Part shown: piece by piece, positions 6,158 to 11,522 of the stretch
How positions within the stretch are numbered: the stretch's first letter is position 1
Layout: each line of letters starts with the position of its first letter
Origin: an uncultured Blautia sp.
GTDB lineage: Bacteria > Bacillota > Clostridia > Lachnospirales > Lachnospiraceae
Direction: 5' to 3'
DNA: 11,522 nucleotides
Assembly: GCA_900551075.1 (NCBI GenBank)
Contig: URVB01000074.1
Location: 1 to 11,522 of the forward strand
Position numbers and translations under genes: made by a program
Notes under the pieces: model-generated
Seen by the model: only the letters and a program-made list of their open reading frames with translations
Database searches by the model: none
What the model was told of the DNA's origin: nothing

Positions 6158-7630
6158 ATGTTGAAAAATTGGAAACCAGAAGAAATACCACAAAAGGAAG
6201 AAGTTCGGGAGCGTCTGGACAGGGCGCGTGCGAAGCTGTATGAACTGCAAATGCAGATCAAGGAACATAAGCTTCCGGTTCTTGTCCTTTTTGAAGGCTG
6301 GGGGGCCTCCGGTAAGGGAAGCACCATCGGAAAGATTATTAAAAATATTGATCCCAGATTTTTTAAAGTGGCAACCATGTCCTCTCCGACGGAGGAGGAG
6401 CTTCGCAGACCATTTTTGTATCGTTATATGAAACAGATTCCGGAGGCTGGCAAATTTACATTTCTTGATTCGGGCTGGATGGAGGAAACCACCAAGGCGT
6501 GCCTGGAAAAAGAGCTTTCTGAAGAGGATTATGCGAAACGCGTCGACAGTATTAAACGTTTTGAACGCCAACTGACGGACAACGGTTATCTGGTGCTGAA
6601 ATTCTTTATGCAGATTGACAAAGATGAGCAGGATGCACGTATGGGTAAGCTGCTTGCCAATAAAGATACACAGTGGCGTGTGGCAGAGTTTGATAAGTGG
6701 CAGAACGGGCATTATAAGAAATGCAGGAAGGTATTTGATCGTTATCTGGCAGATGCGAATATGTCCACTTCCCCATGGTATATTATTGATGCGAAGGATA
6801 AAAAATGGGCGGAGCTGCAGGTGACGGAAACGTTGGTAAGCGGCATTGAGATTGCAATGCAGAACCATGCACATTCCGTTCCTCTTCTGCAGAATGTATT
6901 TCCGCTTGTGAAGATGCCGAAGCTTAAGGATATTGAGCTGGATGGCAAGGTCATTGAGGAGGACGAGTACAAGGCGGAACTAAAGCGACTGCAGAAAAAG
7001 CTGGGGGAGCTGCATAATCGCCTGTACAGAAAACGTGTTCCGGTAATCATCACCTATGAGGGCTGGGATGCTGCGGGAAAGGGCGGAAATATTAAGAGGA
7101 TTACGGGGGCTCTGGATCCGAGAGGCTTTGAGGTGCATCCTATCGCAAGCCCGGAGCCTCACGAAAAAGCCCGGCATTATTTATGGCGTTTCTGGACAAG
7201 ACTGCCCAAGGATGGGCATATTGCAATCTTTGACCGGACCTGGTATGGGCGTGTTATGGTAGAAAGATTGGAGGGATTTTGCAGTGAAAATGACTGGAAG
7301 CGCGCTTATAATGAAATGAATGAATTTGAAAAAGAGCTTTCGGACTGGGGTGCTGTGATTATCAAATTCTGGGTGCAGATTGATAAGGATACGCAGCTTG
7401 CGAGATTTACAGATCGTCAGAATAATACGGAAAAGCAATGGAAGATTACGGATGAAGACTGGCGTAACCGTGAAAAATGGGATTTATATGAGGGAGCGGT
7501 GAATGAGATGCTTCAGAAGACCAGCACCGTCTATGCCCCGTGGCATATCCTGGAATCCGTGGATAAAAAATATGCCAGAATCAAAGCGCTAAAGATTGTG
7601 GTTGAGGAACTGGAAAAGGCAGTAGAATAA
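6158..7630 (+). CDS. pap: Polyphosphate:AMP phosphotransferase (two-domain PPK2 family)
   Basis: This 490-residue cytoplasmic kinase has two fused PPK2 domains (class II). Such enzymes transfer phosphate from inorganic polyphosphate to AMP, giving ADP. The C-terminal domain has the full set: Walker A GWDAAGKGG at 302-310 including Asp304, and the Walker B/lid segment FDRTWYGRVMVER at 358-370. The N-terminal domain keeps GWGASGKGS at 47-55 but has Gly49 where the catalytic Asp is expected. Its lid reads LDSGWMEE, without the Arg and Tyr, so it is probably structural or regulatory. ATG 6158 is chosen over the in-frame ATG 6134 because GGGGTGAG (6146-6153) precedes it while 6134 has no ribosome binding site. 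The gene appears monocistronic, with an extended -10 promoter and a strong terminator. AMP as acceptor is inferred from domain architecture. Confidence 0.9.
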   Translation: MLKNWKPEEIPQKEEVRERLDRARAKLYELQMQIKEHKLPVLVLFEGWGASGKGSTIGKIIKNIDPRFFKVATMSSPTEEELRRPFLYRYMKQIPEAGKFTFLDSGWMEETTKACLEKELSEEDYAKRVDSIKRFERQLTDNGYLVLKFFMQIDKDEQDARMGKLLANKDTQWRVAEFDKWQNGHYKKCRKVFDRYLADANMSTSPWYIIDAKDKKWAELQVTETLVSGIEIAMQNHAHSVPLLQNVFPLVKMPKLKDIELDGKVIEEDEYKAELKRLQKKLGELHNRLYRKRVPVIITYEGWDAAGKGGNIKRITGALDPRGFEVHPIASPEPHEKARHYLWRFWTRLPKDGHIAIFDRTWYGRVMVERLEGFCSENDWKRAYNEMNEFEKELSDWGAVIIKFWVQIDKDTQLARFTDRQNNTEKQWKITDEDWRNREKWDLYEGAVNEMLQKTSTVYAPWHILESVDKKYARIKALKIVVEELEKAVE

Positions 7631-7645
7631 GTGGTCTGTGACAGG

Positions 7646-7691
7646 ATGCGGGTGTATCGTTTTACGGTGCACCCGCATGGTTTTTTCTTTT
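7646..7691 (+). terminator. Strong intrinsic terminator after pap
   Basis: Arms at 7646-7659 and 7665-7678 form a 14-bp stem with two G-U pairs and a TTTTA loop. The stem is followed by GG and a TTTTTTCTTTT tail. It lies 15 bases after the pap stop. The convergent sigG gene ends at 7720, but on its strand the bases after the stem are not T-rich, so stopping from that side would be weaker. Confidence 0.88.
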
Positions 7692-7719
7692 GCAGTCGAA
7701 AAATCCTGCTCTGTGGGGC

Positions 7720-8499
7720 TTATGGACGCAGATAATTTTTCATGGACTTCAGGGCGTTTTTTTCCAGGCGGCTGACCTGTGCCTGAGAAATGCCGATTTC
7801 ATCGGCAACCTCCATTTGCGTTTTTCCTTCATAGAAGCGAAGCTCAATGATGTGGCGTTCGCGTTCTCCAAGACGGTTCATGGCTTCTCTCAGGGAGAGA
7901 TTTTCCACCCAGTGTTCTTCCTTATTTTTTTTATCGCTGATCTGGTCCATAACATAGAGTGTATCGCCGCCCTCTGTGTATACCGGTTCAAAGAGGCTGA
8001 CCGGGTTTTGGATGGCATCCATGGCGTATACGATCATTTCCTTTTCAATGCCGATCTCATCTGCGATTTCTGTGATGGTGGGTTCCTTTAGGTGATGTTT
8101 GATATAGTTTTCCTTGGCATAGATTGCTTTATATGCAATGTCCCGGAGAGAACGGCTTACCCGGATAGAATTGTTATCCCGGAGATAGCGTCGGATTTCT
8201 CCGATGATCATGGGGACTGCATAGGTGGAGAATTTGACATTAAGTGTCGTATCAAAGTTGTCGATTGCCTTCATCAGGCCGATACAGCCTATCTGAAACA
8301 GATCGTCTGCATTTTCATTACTGTTTTGGAAACGTTTGATTACGCTTAAGACAAGGCGCAGGTTTCCCTCGATGTATCGTTCTCTTGCTTCTTCGTCGCC
8401 TTCCTTGATTCTTTGGATAAGTTCCTCTTTTTCTTCGGCCTTCAGTATGGGGAGCTTGGAAGTATTGACTCCGCAAATTTCTACTTTGTTAAGCGCCAT
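7720..8499 (-). CDS. sigG: RNA polymerase sporulation sigma factor SigG (forespore)
   Basis: This 259-residue sigma-70-family factor directs late forespore transcription after engulfment. It begins with the SigG hallmark NKVEICGVNTSKLP (residues 4-17). Region 2 follows with DDLFQIGCIGLMKAIDNFD (65-83) and FSTYAVPMIIGEIRRYLRDN (90-109), then region 3. Region 4 ends with the helix-turn-helix KTQMEVADEIGISQAQVSRLEK (226-247). Length and sequence closely track B. subtilis SigG (260 residues). ATG 8499 is chosen over the in-frame ATG 8508 because AAGGAGG sits 9 bases before 8499 but abuts 8508. A YlmC/YmxH-like gene lies 104 bases upstream on the same strand. spoIIGA and sigE, which often sit next to sigG, are not in the window. 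Glu44 stands where B. subtilis SigG has Asn45. Confidence 0.96.
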   Translation of the reverse strand: MALNKVEICGVNTSKLPILKAEEKEELIQRIKEGDEEARERYIEGNLRLVLSVIKRFQNSNENADDLFQIGCIGLMKAIDNFDTTLNVKFSTYAVPMIIGEIRRYLRDNNSIRVSRSLRDIAYKAIYAKENYIKHHLKEPTITEIADEIGIEKEMIVYAMDAIQNPVSLFEPVYTEGGDTLYVMDQISDKKNKEEHWVENLSLREAMNRLGERERHIIELRFYEGKTQMEVADEIGISQAQVSRLEKNALKSMKNYLRP

Positions 8500-8533
8500 C
8501 TGAATCATCCTCCTTATCTCTTTTGCTACTAAA

Positions 8534-8563
8534 AATGATTCCAAGAGAGGAGGATAAATATAC
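8534..8563 (-). promoter_or_regulatory. Candidate SigF/SigG-type forespore promoter of sigG
   Basis: Read on the minus strand, GTATA (8559-8563) fits the forespore -35 consensus GHATR. After 16 bases comes GGAATCATT (8534-8542), which matches the SigF -10 consensus GGHRARHTW at 7 of 9 positions. The start would fall about 28 bases before the sigG ATG. SigF-driven transcription of sigG with SigG autoregulation is the known arrangement in Bacillus; its use here is inferred. Confidence 0.4.
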
Positions 8564-8603
8564 TTTTTTCGGAAAAATATAAAAAATATAAGCCCTTGAC
8601 AAA

Positions 8604-8867
8604 TCAGAGGAGATGTTCTTTGTGAAAGCATTTTTCTTCCTGGATTTCTACTAAAATAATATCATCGCCAATCTGCCGGATGCATTTCCATGGGATGACA
8701 TATTCACTTTCTCTGCCGAAAAAATTGCAGAATTTTGCGGGACCGGGAACCACTAAAGCAGTCATACAGCCGCTGTCACAGTCGAATTCTATGTCAATGG
8801 GACAGCCGAGACTCCGACAGGTGCAGGTGTTGATGATTTCCTTTTGCTTCAATTCACATAAACGCAT
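8604..8867 (-). CDS. YlmC/YmxH-family sporulation protein (PRC-barrel)
   Basis: This small 87-residue protein starts MRLCELKQKEIINTCTC. It contains the PRC-barrel pattern of the YlmC/YmxH family found in endospore formers: a GCPIDIEFD strand, then LVVPGP, then YVIPWKCIRQIGDDIILVE. Its biochemical role is not established. PRC-barrel domains generally act as small binding modules. The frame is open to 8969, but ATG 8867 gives the family's usual N-terminus (MRLxELxxKEVIN). Only a weak ribosome binding site, CAGGT, precedes it. It carries seven Cys residues (4, 15, 17, 21, 29, 34 and 47 in my count), a high number for a cytosolic protein of this size. It lies upstream of sigG on the same strand and divergent from nrdR. 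Confidence 0.85.
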   Translation of the reverse strand: MRLCELKQKEIINTCTCRSLGCPIDIEFDCDSGCMTALVVPGPAKFCNFFGRESEYVIPWKCIRQIGDDIILVEIQEEKCFHKEHLL

Positions 8868-8889
8868 GGCAGTACCTGAGTTTTTTCCA

Positions 8890-8918
8890 ATTTTATGCAG
8901 AAACATGAGAGAATATGC
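8890..8918 (-). promoter_or_regulatory. Candidate SigE-type promoter of the YlmC/YmxH-like gene
   Basis: On the minus strand, GCATATT (8912-8918) fits the B. subtilis SigE -35 consensus KMATATT perfectly. Fourteen bases later, CATAAAAT (8890-8897) matches CATACAHT at 7 of 8 positions. Transcription would start near 8883, about 16 bases before the ATG. No comparably good sigma-A promoter is seen for this gene. Confidence 0.5.
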
Positions 8919-8929
8919 AGGTCCCTTTA

Positions 8930-8959
8930 TTGACAGAAAAGTAAAAATTACAGTATAAT
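8930..8959 (+). promoter_or_regulatory. Consensus sigma-A promoter of nrdR
   Basis: TTGACA (8930-8935) and TATAAT (8954-8959) are both perfect hexamers with an 18-base spacer. The leader to the GTG start at 9007 is about 40 bases. It lies 12 bases from the divergent SigE-like element of the sporulation gene. Confidence 0.8.
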
Positions 8960-9006
8960 AAACATACAAATGTCCGAAAAATCGGAGAGGGGAAGGGGAG
9001 AGTGCT

Positions 9007-9456
9007 GTGAGATGTCCGTACTGTAATCAGGATAATACAAAGGTAGTGGATTCCAGGCCTGTGGAGGATAACAATTCTATAAGGCGGAGGCGTATGTGTG
9101 ATGTCTGCGGAAAGCGTTTTACCACGTATGAAAAGGTAGAATCAATTCCGTTAAGTGTTATTAAGAAGGATCAGACAAGGGAGCAGTATGATCGTTCCAA
9201 GCTTCAGGCGGGTGTGCTTCGTGCCTGTTATAAAAGGCCAATCCCGATTGAGAAAATTGAGGAGATGATCGATTCGGTGGAGGGTGCGGTATTTAATATG
9301 GAAGAGCGGGAGATTGCCAGTACGAAGATTGGGGAGATCGTCATGGAGCATCTCAAGAATCTGGATGCGGTGGCATATGTCAGATTTGCATCTGTGTACA
9401 GAGAATTTAAAGATGTCAGTACTTTTATGGATGAATTGAAGAAATTTATGAATTGA
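9007..9456 (+). CDS. nrdR: Transcriptional repressor NrdR
   Basis: This 149-residue regulator represses ribonucleotide reductase genes in response to nucleotide levels. An N-terminal zinc ribbon uses Cys3 and Cys6 (CPYC) with Cys31 and Cys34 (CDVC). The basic run RRRR at 26-29 contributes to DNA binding. An ATP-cone domain follows over about 47-137 and senses ATP/dATP. Length is standard for the family. Translation starts at GTG 9007, giving the family N-terminus MRCPYC, with AAGGGGAG upstream. The reductase genes it would control are not in this window. The gene is transcribed alone from a consensus promoter and is divergent from the sporulation pair. Confidence 0.97.
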   Translation: MRCPYCNQDNTKVVDSRPVEDNNSIRRRRMCDVCGKRFTTYEKVESIPLSVIKKDQTREQYDRSKLQAGVLRACYKRPIPIEKIEEMIDSVEGAVFNMEEREIASTKIGEIVMEHLKNLDAVAYVRFASVYREFKDVSTFMDELKKFMN

Positions 9457-9504
9457 CGGCAACATAAAATAATAGAAAAAATGTTTTTGATTATATAAAA
9501 ATCA

Positions 9505-9536
9505 GGCGGTCCGGCATACTGTTATGCCGGGCCGCC
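9505..9536 (-). terminator. Terminator hairpin between convergent nrdR and gdhA
   Basis: Arms at 9505-9518 and 9523-9536 form an uninterrupted 14-bp GC-rich stem (one G-U pair) around a 4-base loop. On the minus strand it is followed by TGATTTTTATATAA, so it terminates gdhA, whose stop lies 24 bases away. On the plus strand the tail is not T-rich, but the stem is strong enough that it may also limit nrdR transcripts ending 48 bases earlier. Confidence 0.85.
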
Positions 9537-9560
9537 CTTGATATTCCGGGAAGCTGTGGA

Positions 9561-10895
9561 TTAAACAATACCCTGTGCCTTCATAGCGTCTACAACCTTT
9601 TCGAAGCCTGCGATGTTTGCGCCGACAACGTAGTTATCTGTCAGGTCATAACGCTTTGCGGCATCGTCAACCTTAGCGAAGATGTCCTTCATAATGTTTT
9701 GAAGCTTTGCGTCAACTTCCTCTGCACTCCAGGATAACCGCATAGAGTTCTGGCTCATTTCCAATGCGGAAGTAGCAACACCGCCTGCATTGGCGGCTTT
9801 GCCGGGCATGAAGAGAACGTCATTTTCCATTACATAGTTGGTGGCATCCAGTGTAGTAGGCATGTTTGCACCTTCTACGATATATTTGCAGCCATTTGCG
9901 ACCAATGCCTTTGCACCGTCCAGATCCAGCTCATTCTGAGTCGCACATGGAAGATATACATCACATTTGATATTCCATACACCCTGGCCTTCTGTATAAA
10001 CAGAACCTTCTACACGTTCTGCATATTCTTTGATACGTCCGCGTTTTACTTCTTTGATATCCTTTACAACAGCCAGATCAATGCCGTTCGGATCATAGAT
10101 GTAGCCGTTGGAGTCCGTCATGGCAACAACCTTTGCACCAAGCTGTGTGATTTTTTCTACTGCATAGATGGCAACATTTCCGGAGCCTGTAACGATGGCA
10201 GTCTTACCCTCCGGGGAATCATGATGTGCTTTCATGATTTCGTCCAGCATGTAAACAACGCCGTATCCGGTAGCCTGGGTACGGATCAGGGAACCGCCGT
10301 AGGTAAGTCCCTTACCTGTCAGAACACCTTCATAAAGACCGCGGACTCTCTTGTACTGTCCGAACAGATAGCCGATCTCACGTCCGCCAACACCAATATC
10401 ACCTGCAGGTACATCTGTGTCAGCACCGATATATTTGCAGAGCTCTGTCATAAAGCTCTGGCAGAATGCCATAACCTCTCTGTCAGATTTGCCCTTCGGA
10501 TCGAAGTTGGAACCACCCTTACCGCCGCCGATTGGAAGGCCGGTCAGAGAATTTTTGAAAATCTGCTCAAAACCAAGGAATTTCAGAATGCTCTGGTTTA
10601 CGGAAGGATGGAATCTCAAGCCTCCTTTATAAGGTCCGATTGCGCTGTTAAACTGTACACGATAGCCTTTGTTGACCTGTACGGTACCTTTGTCGTCTAC
10701 CCATGGTACACGGAAGGAGATGATTCTCTCCGGCTCCACCAGACGTTCCAGAATGGATAATCTGCGATATTCTTCTTCATTTCTGTCAATGACCACCTTC
10801 AGGGAATCCAGGACCTCCTTGACAGCCTGGTGAAATTCAGGTTCTCCCGGATTTTGCGCTACGACTCTCTCGTAGACTTCTTCAGTATAAGACAT
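9561..10895 (-). CDS. gdhA: NADP-type glutamate dehydrogenase
   Basis: This 444-residue hexameric-type enzyme makes glutamate from 2-oxoglutarate and ammonium, or runs the reverse reaction. The substrate site is intact: Lys90 in PYKGGLRFHP, Lys114 in EQIFK, Lys126 in GGGKGG and catalytic Asp166 in PAGD. These match Lys89, Lys113, Lys125 and Asp165 of the C. symbiosum enzyme. The Rossmann fold has GSGNVA at about 237-242. The following strand ends in TDSNG, like the SDSSG of NADP-dependent E. coli GdhA and unlike the SGPDG of the NAD-specific clostridial enzyme, so NADP preference is inferred. Two adjacent ATGs exist (10898 and 10895). The second is preferred because it lies 7 bases from GGAGG, against 4 for the first. 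The gene stands alone, convergent with nrdR. Confidence 0.95.
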   Translation of the reverse strand: MSYTEEVYERVVAQNPGEPEFHQAVKEVLDSLKVVIDRNEEEYRRLSILERLVEPERIISFRVPWVDDKGTVQVNKGYRVQFNSAIGPYKGGLRFHPSVNQSILKFLGFEQIFKNSLTGLPIGGGKGGSNFDPKGKSDREVMAFCQSFMTELCKYIGADTDVPAGDIGVGGREIGYLFGQYKRVRGLYEGVLTGKGLTYGGSLIRTQATGYGVVYMLDEIMKAHHDSPEGKTAIVTGSGNVAIYAVEKITQLGAKVVAMTDSNGYIYDPNGIDLAVVKDIKEVKRGRIKEYAERVEGSVYTEGQGVWNIKCDVYLPCATQNELDLDGAKALVANGCKYIVEGANMPTTLDATNYVMENDVLFMPGKAANAGGVATSALEMSQNSMRLSWSAEEVDAKLQNIMKDIFAKVDDAAKRYDLTDNYVVGANIAGFEKVVDAMKAQGIV

Positions 10896-10934
10896 CATAA
10901 TTCCTCCTCATCTACTTATATTTTTATCTCCGTT

Positions 10935-10963
10935 ATTATACACTAAAGTGTTAAAAATGAAAA
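10935..10963 (-). promoter_or_regulatory. gdhA promoter with inverted repeat in the spacer
   Basis: On the minus strand, TTTTCA (10958-10963), a 17-base spacer and TATAAT (10935-10940) form a sigma-A promoter about 40 bases upstream of the ATG. The spacer holds an inverted repeat: ACACT (10940-10944) and AGTGT (10947-10951) around AA, directly abutting the -10. It is a candidate operator for nitrogen or carbon control, but the arms are short. Confidence 0.55.
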
Positions 10964-11133
10964 GAGTATGTAAAAAAAATTTCTAATGTTATCTTGTTTG
11001 AATGGAAAAGCGGGGCTTTTGGTGGAGAAAAAAGTCAAAATATACATAAAATAAAGGAAAGTCTTGCGAAATGGAGTTAAATATGAGATTATATTAGGAA
11101 TACAACGGAGATTTGCTGAGGGGGAAACTGAAA
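10964..11133 (+). promoter_or_regulatory. Upstream region of the NhaC-family gene
   Basis: This AT-rich stretch separates the divergent gdhA and antiporter genes. A possible weak promoter is TTGCGA (11064-11069), 17 bases, then GATTAT (11087-11092). A small hairpin with arms AAAAGC (11006-11011) and GCTTTT (11015-11020) lies farther upstream. No recognised riboswitch or ORF is seen. Confidence 0.3.
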
Positions 11134-11522
11134 ATGAGAGAATCATCCAAAGGAAATGCACTGGCACTGCTGCCGATCTATGTATTTCTTGTCATTTTTC
11201 TGGGGTCAGGTTTTGTAACCGGTGATTTTTACAGTATGCCGGCAATTGTAGGATTTTTGATCGCCTTATTTGTCGCTTTCCTGCAGGATGGCAGGCATAA
11301 TTTCAATGAGAAGATTCATATCATTGCCCGGGGTGTGGGTGATGATAATATTATCACCATGTGCCTGATTTTTCTTGTTGCAGGCGGCTTTTCGGGTGCA
11401 GTGACTGCGGCAGGCGGCGTGGAGAGCACCGTAAATCTGGGCTTATCCATTCTGCCCTCGCATGTGGCGGGTGTGGGGGTGTTTTTGTTTTGGGGGTTTT
11501 TTTTTGTGGTTTTTGGGGGCGT
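11134..11522 (+). CDS. NhaC-family Na+/H+ antiporter, N-terminal part (runs off window)
   Basis: The frame is open from ATG 11134 to the window end (129 complete codons). GAGGGGG lies about 8 bases upstream as ribosome binding site. The start MRESSKGNALALLPIYVFLV and the pattern of three hydrophobic segments (about 11-28, 34-51, 74-95) fit the N-terminus of NhaC-type antiporters. These exchange sodium or other ions for protons at the cytoplasmic membrane. The stretch ARGVGDDNIITMCLIFLVAG and the SILPSHVA loop also fit. After residue ~112 the translation turns into Gly/Val/Phe/Trp-only sequence, because the DNA is exclusively G and T from 11469 to 11519. That last part should not be trusted as protein sequence. 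The ion specificity is not determinable from this fragment. Confidence 0.75.
   Translation, partial: MRESSKGNALALLPIYVFLVIFLGSGFVTGDFYSMPAIVGFLIALFVAFLQDGRHNFNEKIHIIARGVGDDNIITMCLIFLVAGGFSGAVTAAGGVESTVNLGLSILPSHVAGVGVFLFWGFFFVVFGG

Noticed and set aside
6113..6874. Minus-strand open frame of 253 codons opposite pap
   Set aside because: It covers the pap promoter and N-terminal PPK2 domain in antisense and has no start signal or family motif.
8541..8565. Plus-strand AGAGAGGAGGATAAATA looking like a strong ribosome binding site
   Set aside because: No start codon or open frame follows at suitable distance. It lies between two minus-strand genes and is the complement of their spacer.
8595..8600. 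TTGACA on the plus strand within the end of the YlmC-like gene
   Set aside because: There is no -10 at the right spacing and no plus-strand gene downstream until nrdR, which has its own consensus promoter.
10221..10760. Plus-strand open frame of 179 codons
   Set aside because: It is antisense to gdhA, whose active-site residues are all intact. It is a shadow of the codon usage of that gene.

Overview
The window looks like a chromosomal segment from a spore-forming, Gram-positive anaerobe of the Clostridia, most likely a Lachnospiraceae member. The reasons are a forespore sigma factor (SigG) beside a YlmC/YmxH-family sporulation protein, an NrdR repressor, an NADP-type glutamate dehydrogenase, a Bacillus/Clostridium-style LexA box, strong AGGAGG ribosome binding sites and moderate GC content. 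No rRNA, tRNA, CRISPR array, insertion sequence or transposase is visible. Gene density is high and every gap is under about 310 bases.

Left part (1-2660): a short C-terminal reading-frame fragment lies at the edge. A sigma-A promoter with a roughly 150-base leader follows, then an alanine/glycine:Na+ symporter (AGCS) with its own terminator. A Cof-type HAD phosphatase is encoded on the minus strand. Middle (2661-7700): back-to-back promoters separate the HAD gene from dinB (DNA polymerase IV), whose promoter carries a LexA-type box between -35 and -10. Downstream is an overlapping pair resembling ibrA/ibrB (PP-loop ATP pyrophosphatase/PAPS-reductase-like protein plus ParB/sulfiredoxin-fold protein). 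This pair is the most accessory-looking and least understood part of the window. Next comes a two-domain PPK2-class polyphosphate:AMP phosphotransferase with an extended -10 promoter overlain by a perfect inverted repeat, ending at a strong terminator.

Right part (7700-11522): sigG and a YlmC/YmxH-family gene lie on the minus strand, each preceded by a candidate sporulation-type promoter. Divergent from them is nrdR, with a perfect TTGACA/TATAAT promoter. gdhA converges on nrdR and is closed by a 14-bp terminator hairpin. The window ends inside an NhaC-family Na+/H+ antiporter gene. Its last ~50 bases contain only G and T and look like sequencing or assembly degradation, not biology.

The genes form several independent units rather than one pathway: amino-acid and ion transport, nitrogen assimilation (gdhA), SOS mutagenesis (dinB), nucleotide/polyphosphate energy metabolism (pap), dNTP control (nrdR) and sporulation (sigG, ylmC-like). 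The best candidate for a poorly described system is ibrAB, with the open 48-codon frame and inverted repeat just ahead of it.
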